22,101 nt of DNA, taken from positions 1-22,101 of the forward strand of contig DAISJD010000041.1 of the NCBI GenBank assembly GCA_036821645.1, in the 5' to 3' direction. Both the position numbers and the translations under genes were made by a program. The DNA comes from DAISJD01 sp036821645 (GTDB taxonomy: Bacteria > Pseudomonadota > Alphaproteobacteria > ATCC43930 > CGMCC-115725). Positions within the stretch are counted from its first letter, which is position 1. Each line of letters begins with the position of its first letter. The notes under the pieces are model-generated. The model was not told where the DNA came from, searched no databases, and worked only from the letters and a program-made list of their open reading frames with translations. Of this stretch, positions 1 through 7,124 are shown one piece after another.

Positions 1-449
1 CCGAACCCCGCCGCCGTCAATCCTGCCGCCAATCCCCGACGATCCGGGAACCATTTGACGGCATTGCCGACCATGGCCCCATAAACGATGCCGGCACCGA
101 GCCCCCCCAATGCCTGATCGGCGTAAAGCATCGCAAGTGTTGCGGCCTTGGCATTCAACATCCAAGAAAGACTGATCATCGCCCCGCCGATGACCACCAT
201 GCGTTTGGGGCCCAACCGATCGATCAGATAGCCGTCGAACGGCACGAGCCATGTCTCAAACACGATGAACAGCGTAAAGGCGGTTTGGATCGCGGTTTTC
301 GTCCAACCATGGGCCTCCTGCATCGGCGCGACGAACAGGGTCCAGCCATATTGCAGATTTGCAATGCAGACCATGCAAATGATCCCGAGGCACAATTGCC
401 CCCAACGCCCGCCGATCGGCTTTGAAGATGTCGTTTCATACGATTGCAT
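1..449 (-). CDS. OxlT-like MFS transporter (oxalate/formate antiporter family), partial
   Basis: The reading frame starts with ATG at 449 and runs off the left edge without a stop, giving the first 149 residues of an inner-membrane transporter. The N-terminal residues around 32-39 read LQYGWTLFV, followed by FTLFIVFETWLVPFDG in the second helix, the loop DRLGPKRMV (MFS motif A position) and WFPDRRGLAAGLTAAGF near the break. From memory these patterns are typical of OxlT, the oxalate:formate exchanger, and of related organic-anion MFS carriers. A GGAGGG ribosome site lies 7 bases before the ATG. The substrate cannot be fixed from this fragment; another small carboxylate is possible. It is transcribed away from the his operon, so the AT-rich gap at 450-886 probably holds its promoter. 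Confidence 0.82.
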   Translation of the reverse strand, partial: MQSYETTSSKPIGGRWGQLCLGIICMVCIANLQYGWTLFVAPMQEAHGWTKTAIQTAFTLFIVFETWLVPFDGYLIDRLGPKRMVVIGGAMISLSWMLNAKAATLAMLYADQALGGLGAGIVYGAMVGNAVKWFPDRRGLAAGLTAAGF

Positions 450-886
450 CGTTTGACCCTCCACACGCTAACCCTGTGGAAAGAGCATGAATGCGCGGTT
501 ATTCACGCGTCAATTCAAATAGAAATCAATATTTATTATAAATTACAATAAATTATATATAATACCCCATTTTCAATAATAAAAATTAAATATTAATTCC
601 AAAATATTGAAGATTAAAATTTTTATTTTGCTTTGTTTTCATTGAAAATCGGGGAGAAATCACTTAAAAAATTTTCATTGAATTATCTATATATAGAAAA
701 AAACACTTTAATTATTAATATAAAATTTACTATAAAAAAATACGATGAACCGTTGCTTTACCCAATCGGCGCACGACGATCCTCATCGTGCAAGGATGGT
801 TTTTCTCGCACGACTATGGCAAAATCCATTGCACCGCACCCTTTTCGAGGGTCATTCTTTTCATTCGGACCATCAGGAGCAACCGG
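450..886. other. AT-rich divergent intergenic region upstream of hisB
   Basis: No convincing gene is seen here. Bases 541-720 contain only 29 G/C (16%), against about 60% in the flanking genes. The stretch holds a perfect palindrome TCTATATATAGA (686-697), a direct repeat TTTTCATTGAA (636-646 and 672-682) and many A/T runs. It lies between two divergent genes, so it most likely carries both promoters and bent DNA. The last 140 bases, before hisB, return to normal composition. Exact -35/-10 boxes cannot be chosen with confidence. Confidence 0.6.
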
Positions 887-1486
887 GTGCGCACGGCCAC
901 GATTATCCGCAATACCACCGAAACCAAAATCAAGATCGCGATCGATCTTGATGGAACCGGCCAGTACCGGGTCGCAACGGGTATCGGGTTTCTGGACCAT
1001 ATGCTGGAACAATTATCCCGCCATTCGTTGATCGACCTCACCGTCGAGGCAGAAGGCGATCTGCATATCGACGGACACCATACGACCGAAGATTGCGGGA
1101 TCGCCCTTGGCATGGCGCTCAGCGAGGCCTTGGGCAATCGCGCCGGGATCAGTCGGTACGGCCATGCCTATATCCCCATGGATGAAACCTTGACCAGGGT
1201 TGCCCTCGACCTGTCCAATCGACCCTATCTCATTTGGAAGGTTGCGATGCCGCGGGCCAAGCTCGGCACGATGGACACGGAACTCTTCAAGGAATTTTTC
1301 CAAGCCCTATCCCAATCCGGCGGCATTACCCTGCATATCGAGACGCTCTATGGTGAAAACACCCATCATATCGTCGAATCCTGTTTCAAGGGGATGGCGC
1401 GGGCCTTGCGCGATGCCATTGCGATCGACCCCCGCAAAGCCGATGCCATTCCCTCGACCAAGGGCGTCTTGGGTGGCACGCTCTAA
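887..1486 (+). CDS. hisB: Imidazoleglycerol-phosphate dehydratase (HisB)
   Basis: This enzyme removes water from imidazole glycerol phosphate to give imidazole acetol phosphate, step 6/7 of histidine synthesis, in the cytoplasm. The GTG start at 887 gives 199 residues, the usual size for the single-domain enzyme, and has AGGAG at 875-879 seven bases upstream. A longer frame from 788 would add 33 residues unlike the family. Mn-binding signatures are visible: FLDHMLEQLSRH at 35-46, HHTTED at 64-69 and HHIVES at 160-165; the C-terminus STKGVLGGTL is typical. There is no phosphatase domain, as expected outside enterobacteria. It is the first gene of the his run, 73 bases before hisH. Confidence 0.97.
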   Translation: MRTATIIRNTTETKIKIAIDLDGTGQYRVATGIGFLDHMLEQLSRHSLIDLTVEAEGDLHIDGHHTTEDCGIALGMALSEALGNRAGISRYGHAYIPMDETLTRVALDLSNRPYLIWKVAMPRAKLGTMDTELFKEFFQALSQSGGITLHIETLYGENTHHIVESCFKGMARALRDAIAIDPRKADAIPSTKGVLGGTL

Positions 1487-1559
1487 GAGGCGGCGGCAGC
1501 TCAGCAGCGCTTTCCGGTAGAAGCCCACCAGCGAACATCCCACTCAAGGATCGGTTTTT

Positions 1560-2219
1560 ATGCATCGTTGCGTCATACTCGATTATGGATCAGGCAATCT
1601 GTTATCGGCGGCAAAGGCCTTCGAACGGGCCGCGCGCGCCGTCGATGTCGATCTGTCGATCACGGTCACCCATGATATCGCAACCGTCGCCGCCGCCGAT
1701 CGACTCGTCCTGCCCGGCGTCGGAGCCTTTGCCGATTGCAAACGGGGCCTTGCCGCCGTTCCGGGATTGATCGAGACCTTGGATCATGCGGTTCATAGCC
1801 GTGCCGTCCCCTTTCTCGGGATCTGCGTCGGGATGCAGCTCCTCGCCGATACTGGGTTTGAATTTGCCGATGCCACACCGACCGGCACCCCCGGTCTCGG
1901 CTGGATCAAAGGCGAAGTCGTGCACCTCGCGGCACCCCCGCCGCTCAAGATTCCTCACATGGGATGGAACAATCTGACCGTTCGCGCCCCCGATCACCCG
2001 TTGGTTCGGGGCCTTGGTGCCGATGATCATGTTTATTTCGTCCATTCCTATCGGTTTGTCTGCCAAAACCCCCATGATATCGTCGCCGACGTCGCCTATG
2101 GCGAACCCATCCCCGCCCTCATCGCCCACGACAATATTGCCGGAACCCAATTCCATCCAGAAAAGAGTCAGGCTGCCGGCCTTGCCCTTCTGGCCAATTT
2201 CTTGAAATGGCGCCCATGA
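1560..2219 (+). CDS. hisH: Imidazole glycerol phosphate synthase, glutamine amidotransferase subunit (HisH)
   Basis: HisH releases ammonia from glutamine and passes it to HisF. The protein has 219 residues. It starts ILDYGSGNL, carries the nucleophile in FLGICVGMQLL (Cys89), the oxyanion loop PGVGAF at 52-57 and the His/Glu of the triad in FHPEKS (His199, Glu201). The ATG at 1560 has AAGGA at 1546-1550, nine bases upstream. The end overlaps the next gene, so translation is probably coupled. All catalytic residues are present and it should be active with the hisF product at 3569-4363. Confidence 0.97.
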   Translation: MHRCVILDYGSGNLLSAAKAFERAARAVDVDLSITVTHDIATVAAADRLVLPGVGAFADCKRGLAAVPGLIETLDHAVHSRAVPFLGICVGMQLLADTGFEFADATPTGTPGLGWIKGEVVHLAAPPPLKIPHMGWNNLTVRAPDHPLVRGLGADDHVYFVHSYRFVCQNPHDIVADVAYGEPIPALIAHDNIAGTQFHPEKSQAAGLALLANFLKWRP

Positions 2220-2794
2220 CCCTGACTCCATCGACCGAAACCCCGACGGTTCACGCCGAGCGGATGACAGCACTCAGTAAAATCGAGCTTTCCGACCTGT
2301 GCGACGCCGCCGAGGCTGCCATTGAAGCGGGCGGGGGATTTGGCTGGTTGAAACCGCCCGCGCGCTCCGTCTTTGAGGCTTATTGGCGCGGCGTCCTCTT
2401 GGTGCCGGAACGGGCTTTGTTCATCGGTCGCCTGGACGGCACGATCGCCGGATGCGTGCAATTGGTACGCCCCGGACGCAATAACGAGGCGCAAGCCTTC
2501 GCCTATCAGATCATGGGTAGTTTCGTCGCCCCCTGGGCACGCGGTCACGGCATCGCCAAACAGATGACGCTCGCCGCCGAAGCCGCCGCCCGCGCCGCCG
2601 GGGCCGAAATGATCAATCTCGACATTCGCGAAACCCAAGAAGCCGCAATCCATCTCTACGAATCCCTGGGTTACGTTCGTTGGGGAGAACATCCCTCTTA
2701 TGCGAAAGTCGACGGGCGGTTGATCCGGGGTCTTTATTACTACAAATTTATCGGCACGGACGGTGCCGGTGCCGAGGAAGACCAAGTACGATGA
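2207..2794 (+). CDS. GNAT family N-acetyltransferase inside the his operon
   Basis: This is a cytoplasmic acyl-CoA transferase of the GNAT superfamily; its substrate is unknown. The acetyl-CoA-binding motif A is seen as FVAPWARGHGIAKQM around 106-120 (R/Q-x-x-G-x-G/A pattern), and the late GNAT motif as IHLYESLGYVRWGEH at 148-162. The protein is 195 residues from ATG 2207. A second ATG at 2216 forms an ATGA overlap with the hisH stop and is an equally likely start; neither has a clear ribosome site, fitting coupling to hisH. Its position between hisH and hisA implies co-expression with histidine enzymes, but no histidine step needs it. It may modify a metabolite or protein. Confidence 0.85.
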   Translation: MAPMTLTPSTETPTVHAERMTALSKIELSDLCDAAEAAIEAGGGFGWLKPPARSVFEAYWRGVLLVPERALFIGRLDGTIAGCVQLVRPGRNNEAQAFAYQIMGSFVAPWARGHGIAKQMTLAAEAAARAAGAEMINLDIRETQEAAIHLYESLGYVRWGEHPSYAKVDGRLIRGLYYYKFIGTDGAGAEEDQVR

Positions 2795-2834
2795 CCTTGC
2801 CTGTTGTGCCGACTGCCTTTGCTGGAGTTTCCTC

Positions 2835-3575
2835 GTGATTCTGTTTCCCGCCATTGATTTGAAAGACGGTCAGTGCGTTCGCCTGCTGCGCGGCGATATG
2901 GGGGCGGCGACCGTCTTTTCCGACAGCCCCGCAACCCAGGCAAAGGCATTTCAAGATGCCGGTTTCGCGTGGCTGCATGTGGTCGATCTCAATGGTGCCT
3001 TTGCCGGGCGGCCCGTCAACGGCGAGGCGGTCCGGGCGATCATCGGGGCCATCGATATCCCTTTGCAATTGGGTGGCGGCATTCGCGACCTCGGCACGAT
3101 CGAAACATGGCTCGGCTTCGGGGTCAGTCGGGTCATTCTCGGCACCATCGCGCTCACCGATCCCCCCTTCGTGCGCGAAGCCTGTCAGAAATTTCCGGGT
3201 CGGGTGGCCGTCGGCATCGATGCCCGCAATGGGCTGGTCGCCGTCGAGGGCTGGGCACGGGTTTCCCAAGTCCGAGCCCTCGAGCTTGCCCTGCGGTTTG
3301 AGGATGCCGGGGTTTCCGCCATCATCTATACGGATATCGACCGGGACGGGGCCATGGGCGGCGTCAATGTCGAGGCGACCGCCGATCTCGCCTTTGCACT
3401 GACGACCCCCGTCATCGCATCGGGGGGCGTTGCATCGATCGCCGATCTCGCCGCCTTGAAAAAAGTGGAAAATACCGGCATTGCGGGCGTCATTTGCGGG
3501 CGGGCCCTTTACGATGGCAGGCTCGACCCCGCCGCTGCCTTGGCCCTGCTGCATACTCCGGCCGCCCCATGTTGA
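2835..3575 (+). CDS. hisA: Phosphoribosylformimino-5-aminoimidazole carboxamide ribotide isomerase (HisA)
   Basis: HisA opens the ribose ring of ProFAR by Amadori rearrangement to give PRFAR, the substrate of HisF/HisH. The GTG start at 2835 follows GGAG (2824-2827) by seven bases and gives 246 residues beginning VILFPAIDLKDG; the frame open from 2763 would add 24 non-family residues and overlap the acetyltransferase. It is a (beta/alpha)8 barrel with half-barrel repeats: acid/base Asp8, Asp129 in VGIDARNG, the phosphate loops LGGGIR at 79-84 and ASGGVAS at 195-201, and YTDIDRDG at 165-172. The stop overlaps the hisF ATG by seven bases. Confidence 0.97.
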   Translation: MILFPAIDLKDGQCVRLLRGDMGAATVFSDSPATQAKAFQDAGFAWLHVVDLNGAFAGRPVNGEAVRAIIGAIDIPLQLGGGIRDLGTIETWLGFGVSRVILGTIALTDPPFVREACQKFPGRVAVGIDARNGLVAVEGWARVSQVRALELALRFEDAGVSAIIYTDIDRDGAMGGVNVEATADLAFALTTPVIASGGVASIADLAALKKVENTGIAGVICGRALYDGRLDPAAALALLHTPAAPC

Positions 3576-4363
3576 AAAAACGCATCATCCCCTGTCTCGA
3601 CGTCAAGGACGGTCGGGTCGTCAAAGGGGTGAATTTCGTCGATCTCGTTGATGCGGGCGATCCCGTTGAACAGGCCCGCGTCTATGATGCGGCCGGGGCC
3701 GACGAGCTTTGTTTCCTCGACATCACCGCCAGCGTCGATGAACGCGGCACCTTGCTCGATGTGGTACGGCGCACGGCGCAACACTGCTTCATGCCGCTTA
3801 CCGTCGGCGGCGGCGTGCGCAAGACCGAGGATATCCGCAATCTTCTGCTGGCTGGGGCCGACAAGGTCGCAATCAATACCGCCGCCATCACGAATCCCGA
3901 TCTCGTGCGCGAGGCCGCCGAAAGATTCGGTGCCCAATGCATCGTTGCGGCCATCGACGCAAAATCCGTGGGCGAGGGGCGCTGGGAAGTGTTCACCCAT
4001 GGCGGCAGACGATCGACCGGGCTTGATGCGGTTGCCTGGGCCCAGCGCCTCGCCGCTCTTGGGGCCGGTGAAATCCTGCTGACGTCGATGGATCAAGATG
4101 GCACGAAGCAAGGGTTCGACCTTCGCCTGACCCGCACGATTGCCGACCGGGTTTCGGTTCCAGTCATTGCCTCGGGTGGCGTCGGCACCTTGCAGCACCT
4201 GATCCTCGGCATTACCGAGGGTCACGCATCCGCCGTGTTGGCCGCCTCGATCTTTCATTTCGGCACCTATACCATCGCCGAAGCCAAGGCCGCTATGGCC
4301 GCAGCCGGAATTCCGGTCCGACCATGCAGTCCCGCCGCCGTTCCACCGCCCGCACAAGGATAG
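3569..4363 (+). CDS. hisF: Imidazole glycerol phosphate synthase, cyclase subunit (HisF)
   Basis: HisF uses ammonia from HisH to convert PRFAR into imidazole glycerol phosphate and AICAR. The ATG at 3569 lies inside the end of hisA (ATGTTGA overlap), the expected coupled start; the frame open from 3494 adds 25 residues that do not belong. The 264-residue barrel shows Asp11 in IIPCLDVKDGRVVKG, Asp130 in AAIDAKS, and the phosphate loops TVGGGVRK at 78-85 and IASGGVG. The C-terminus after GIPVRP carries about a dozen extra Pro/Ala residues, a harmless looking extension. It is followed by hisE after 11 bases. Confidence 0.97.
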   Translation: MLKKRIIPCLDVKDGRVVKGVNFVDLVDAGDPVEQARVYDAAGADELCFLDITASVDERGTLLDVVRRTAQHCFMPLTVGGGVRKTEDIRNLLLAGADKVAINTAAITNPDLVREAAERFGAQCIVAAIDAKSVGEGRWEVFTHGGRRSTGLDAVAWAQRLAALGAGEILLTSMDQDGTKQGFDLRLTRTIADRVSVPVIASGGVGTLQHLILGITEGHASAVLAASIFHFGTYTIAEAKAAMAAAGIPVRPCSPAAVPPPAQG

Positions 4364-4374
4364 CCGCACCTCCC

Positions 4375-4710
4375 ATGTCCGATTCCAGCCCCCAGAATCA
4401 CGCCCTGGACCGTTTGTTTGCCCGGATCGAACGCGCCAGGCATGCCGACCCCGCAAACTCTTATACGGCGAAACTGTTTCAGCGCGGCCGGGCAAAGATC
4501 GCGCAGAAACTCGGCGAGGAAGCGGTGGAGGCGGTGATCGAAATCATGCGCGACGATAAGGCGGCCCTCGTGGCGGAAAGTGCGGATTTGCTCTATCACC
4601 TGCTGGTCGGCTGGGCCGAAATGGGTGTGACGCCGACGGATATTTGGACGGAACTCGCGCGGCGTGAGGCCATGAGCGGCCTTGCCGAAAAGGCCGCGCG
4701 CAAGGCATAG
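4375..4710 (+). CDS. hisE: Phosphoribosyl-ATP pyrophosphatase (HisE)
   Basis: HisE hydrolyses phosphoribosyl-ATP to phosphoribosyl-AMP and pyrophosphate, the second step of the pathway. The protein is 111 residues from ATG 4375, the normal size for a stand-alone HisE. It has the MazG-like all-alpha metal site: KLGEEAVEAVIE at 45-56 (ExxE) and ESADLLYHLL at 68-77 (ExxD). A longer frame from ATG 4324 would overlap hisF by 40 bases with an Arg/Ser-rich tail unlike the family. hisI is not in this window, so the two activities are on separate genes, usual for alphaproteobacteria. Confidence 0.95.
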   Translation: MSDSSPQNHALDRLFARIERARHADPANSYTAKLFQRGRAKIAQKLGEEAVEAVIEIMRDDKAALVAESADLLYHLLVGWAEMGVTPTDIWTELARREAMSGLAEKAARKA

Positions 4711-4791
4711 GCGCGCCGCCGACCCAAAGATTGATGCCGACCCCCAATCACGGCACCAGCCCACCCCTATCCCTTCTGATGGACCCCTGCC

Positions 4792-5151
4792 ATGGCCTAT
4801 GATCCCAATAATATTTTCGCCCGCATTTTACGGGGCGAAATTCCCTGTCGCAAAGTCTATGAAGACGACCACGCCTTAGCCTTTCACGATATCAACCCGC
4901 AGGCCCCGACCCATATCTTGGTCATTCCGAAGGGGGCCTATGTCTCGTTCGATGATTTTGCCGCCACCGCCCCCGCCGAAACCGTCGCCGGGTTCATGCG
5001 GGCCGTTGCGATCATCGCCGGTACGGTCGGTGTGGCGGAAACCGGCTATCGGCTCTTGGCCAATCACGGGGCCCATAGCCACCAGGAAGTACCGCATTTT
5101 CACATTCACATTCTGGGCGGCAAACCCCTCGGCCCCTTGCTGACGGCCTAA
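4792..5151 (+). CDS. HIT (histidine triad) family nucleotide hydrolase, HinT-like
   Basis: Members of this family hydrolyse nucleoside phosphoramidates or nucleotidyl conjugates. The 119-residue protein begins NIFARILRGEIPCRKVYEDD, the usual HinT opening, and carries the triad HFHIHILGG with His102, His104 and His106. The length matches bacterial HinT/HitA. It lies 81 bases after hisE in the same direction and is followed directly by a strong terminator, so it is probably the last gene of the histidine transcript. The same neighbourhood is common in alphaproteobacteria, from general knowledge. Confidence 0.95.
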   Translation: MAYDPNNIFARILRGEIPCRKVYEDDHALAFHDINPQAPTHILVIPKGAYVSFDDFAATAPAETVAGFMRAVAIIAGTVGVAETGYRLLANHGAHSHQEVPHFHIHILGGKPLGPLLTA

Positions 5152-5173
5152 CGCGGGCCTCATCGTCATGAGC

Positions 5174-5217
5174 CCCCGCCGCCCCGTTTTTAACCGTGGG
5201 GGGCGGGGAATTTTTTT
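5174..5217 (+). terminator. Rho-independent terminator after the his-HIT operon
   Basis: The left arm CCCCGCC/CCCC (5174-5180 and 5182-5185, one bulged G) pairs with GGGG/GGCGGGG (5198-5208) around a T-rich loop, and is followed by seven T (5211-5217). It sits 22 bases after the HIT stop. Confidence 0.9.
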
Positions 5218-5338
5218 AATTTTGACGTGAATCAATGCGCGAATCGATCACCCTGACGTAGTGAACTTGCTGAGCCTGCCGATCCAACGGTCAAACCGGA
5301 TCAGGCGGGGTAACCGCAAGGGGCAAGGGGGTTCGGGA

Positions 5339-5986
5339 ATGTTCGACACTGTGGTGAATGACGCCGCCTTGGACCGCGCCACTATCCAGCCGATCCCGTT
5401 TCCCCATTTGGTTCTGCCCCACTTCATCGCCCCCGACCTTTTACCCGAACTTCACGCCACGTTTCCCGCACTGACAGCGCCTGGCCTTTTTCCCGTTCAC
5501 GATGTTCTGGCCAAGACCGCCCTAGGTTTTCAGGCGCTGATCCGCACCTTGGAAAGCCCTGAATTTGCCAGCCGGATCGGGCAGAAATTCGGTCTGGATC
5601 TGGCAGACAGCCAGCCGATGGTCACGATCCGCGCCCATTGTCGGGCCAAAGACGGCCGCCCCCATACGGACAGCACGACGAAACTGGTGACGGGCCTGCT
5701 TTATCTCAGCGAAGGCTGGTCGGACCCGGGCGGCCGCCTGCGTCTTCTGCGATCGGAGAATCTCGACGATTACACGGTCGAAGTCCCGCCCTCTGCCGGT
5801 CTCTTCGTTCTGTTCAAACGGTCCGACCAATCGTGGCACGGGCACACACCCTTCATCGGGCCGCGCCGCGCCCTGATGATCACCTGGATGCGCAGTCGCC
5901 GACTGGCCCAGACCGAAACCCTGCGCCATCATCTCTCCGCCCAGGTCAAACAATGGCGCAGAGGCGCGTTGCCAGCACAAGGATAA
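5339..5986 (+). CDS. 2OG-Fe(II) oxygenase family protein (first of a tandem pair)
   Basis: This is a probable non-heme iron, 2-oxoglutarate-dependent oxygenase of 215 residues; its substrate is unknown. The double-stranded beta-helix signature is visible: the metal facial triad His109-x-Asp111 in RPHTDSTTK and His167 in SWHGHTPF, with an arginine at 176/177 in GPRRALMITW to hold 2-oxoglutarate, and the strand GGRLRLLRS at 131-139 between them. The ATG at 5339 follows AAGGGG by eight bases and is preferred to a GTG at 5261, which lacks a ribosome site. No signal peptide is seen, so it is cytoplasmic. It is followed after four bases by a second enzyme of the same class, so the two form one transcript. 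Confidence 0.85.
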   Translation: MFDTVVNDAALDRATIQPIPFPHLVLPHFIAPDLLPELHATFPALTAPGLFPVHDVLAKTALGFQALIRTLESPEFASRIGQKFGLDLADSQPMVTIRAHCRAKDGRPHTDSTTKLVTGLLYLSEGWSDPGGRLRLLRSENLDDYTVEVPPSAGLFVLFKRSDQSWHGHTPFIGPRRALMITWMRSRRLAQTETLRHHLSAQVKQWRRGALPAQG

Positions 5987-5990
5987 GTCA

Positions 5991-6710
5991 ATGTCACATG
6001 CCCATACCTGTCTCGGCGCCTGTTCCAGTCGACCCGGAACCGCATCGGATCCGGGTGCGGTCTTTCTGGGCCACCTCGCCGACACGGCACCCACCCATTT
6101 TCCTTTTACCCATTGGCAATGCGCAAAAACGCTCCCACCCTGTCTCATCGCGGCCCTCGGCGCCGTGCCGTTCGACCCACCGCCTTTGTCGGCCGACGAT
6201 TTGGCGACAGGCAAACGCGACAGTCATAATAGTCATCGGATTTTTTATAATGCCGAAACGCAGCGTCGTTTTGACCCTTGCGCCCGTCTTGCCCGTGCCT
6301 TTCAAAACCCGTCCCTGGTGGCAAAATTGGCCGCTATCACCGGGGCCGCACTTCATGGCACGTTTCTGCGTCTCGAACATTGTCTCGACCGCGACGGTTT
6401 CTGGCTTGAACCGCATCCCGACATCGCCGCCAAAAAATTGACGTTCCTGATCTATCTCAATGAGCCGCCTCTAGGCGAAGATTGGGGGACCGATCTCTTC
6501 CACCCGAACGATTTGCATTGGGTCGGATCTGCCCCTTGCCATCCCGGTTCCGGTCTGCTGTTCGTTCCGGCCCAGGACACATGGCATGGGTTCAGGCGCA
6601 AACCGATCACCGGCATCCGACGCTCCATCATCATCAATTACGTCGCAGCCGACTGGCGGGCGCGCCATGAATTGGCCTTCCCCGATGCCCCCGTTTCACT
6701 CCACCTTTAA
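5991..6710 (+). CDS. 2OG-Fe(II) oxygenase family protein (second of a tandem pair)
   Basis: A 239-residue protein with the same catalytic plan as its upstream neighbour: His142-x-Asp144 in LEPHPDIAAKKLT, distal His199 in DTWHGF, and Arg210/211 in TGIRRSIIINYV. The central part FLIYLNEPP..WGTDLF resembles 2OG oxygenases found in polysaccharide or secondary-metabolite clusters, from memory. The two proteins differ greatly outside the motifs, so this is not a recent duplication. The N-terminal 60 residues, rich in Cys, His and Pro, are unlike the first protein. AAGGA (5979-5983) is seven bases before the ATG. Substrate unknown. Confidence 0.82.
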   Translation: MSHAHTCLGACSSRPGTASDPGAVFLGHLADTAPTHFPFTHWQCAKTLPPCLIAALGAVPFDPPPLSADDLATGKRDSHNSHRIFYNAETQRRFDPCARLARAFQNPSLVAKLAAITGAALHGTFLRLEHCLDRDGFWLEPHPDIAAKKLTFLIYLNEPPLGEDWGTDLFHPNDLHWVGSAPCHPGSGLLFVPAQDTWHGFRRKPITGIRRSIIINYVAADWRARHELAFPDAPVSLHL

Positions 6711-6724
6711 GGTCGTCCGCAAAA

Positions 6725-6801
6725 TTGTCTGGACAAAACCATCCGATACAGGATATATCCGATGTCGGATGATTAATCCAAAGGGGAGACTATTACCCCT
6801 T
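6725..6801. promoter_or_regulatory. Cluster of palindromes upstream of a small gene
   Basis: Four dyads lie within 77 bases: TTGTC-N2-GACAA (6725-6736), ATCCGATACAGGAT (6741-6754, imperfect), ATCCGATGTCGGAT (6757-6770) and AAGGGG-N9-CCCCTT (6781-6801). The second and third fit the consensus ATCCGATNTCGGAT, and a further copy ATCCGATATCGGAA occurs at 6961-6974. They lie just upstream of the ribosome site of the small gene at 6826, the place expected for operators. The binding protein is not known. Confidence 0.5.
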
Positions 6802-6825
6802 CAGTGACAGAACGGAGTGAAAAAA

Positions 6826-6990
6826 ATGATATGGTGGTCGCGGATCATCGGCCGTTTACCGGTCAAGCCGCCCACGCTCTGGCGCGATACGCCGATGCCG
6901 GAGCGTCTTTTGAAGGATCTAAACCTGTCGGAAAATAGCGGCCTTGGCGTGCCTTTTTCCATCCGATATCGGAAATATTCCGCACTCTAA
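6826..6990 (+). CDS. Small basic protein, DUF1127-like
   Basis: A 54-residue reading frame missed by length cut-offs. It opens MIWWSRIIGRLPVKPP and continues LWRDTPMPERLLKDLNLSEN. The segment ERLLKDLNLSE resembles the short DUF1127 motif (D/E-x-x-L-x-D-[IL]-G/N-[IL]-S), a domain of very small alphaproteobacterial regulators of RNA turnover and phosphate or stress responses; that link is from memory and weak. Support for a real gene is the clear GGAG at 6814-6817 eight bases before the ATG, good codon use, the palindromes upstream and a terminator 44 bases after the stop. It is basic and could bind nucleic acid. Confidence 0.55.
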   Translation: MIWWSRIIGRLPVKPPTLWRDTPMPERLLKDLNLSENSGLGVPFSIRYRKYSAL

Positions 6991-7033
6991 GCAAAGGTGC
7001 CCATCATGGGATTGCGCCTTTTACCGACAAGAA

Positions 7034-7066
7034 AAGAGCGGTTTGCCAATCCAGCAAACCGCTCTT
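7034..7066. terminator. Bidirectional Rho-independent terminator
   Basis: A perfect 13-base stem, AAGAGCGGTTTGC (7034-7046) against GCAAACCGCTCTT (7054-7066), with a 7-base loop. T runs lie on the right for the plus strand, and A runs on the left act as T on the minus strand. It lies between the small gene ending at 6990 and the convergent XRE gene ending at 7125, so it can end both transcripts. Confidence 0.9.
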
Positions 7067-7124
7067 TTTCTTATTAACCGCAAAGAGCCCGGCATCGATT
7101 TCTATCGAAGCGGCCGCACCCTCA

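Noticed and set aside
633..1031. Plus-strand frame of 132 residues running from the AT-rich island into hisB
   Set aside because: Composition changes abruptly inside it, there is no ribosome site, and the second half overlaps hisB out of frame.
2748..3554. Minus-strand frame of 268 residues opposite hisA
   Set aside because: It lies wholly against a clear HisA and has no recognisable domain.
3509..4495. Minus-strand frame of 328 residues opposite hisF and hisE
   Set aside because: Shadow of two conserved genes, Gly/Asp-rich, without family features.
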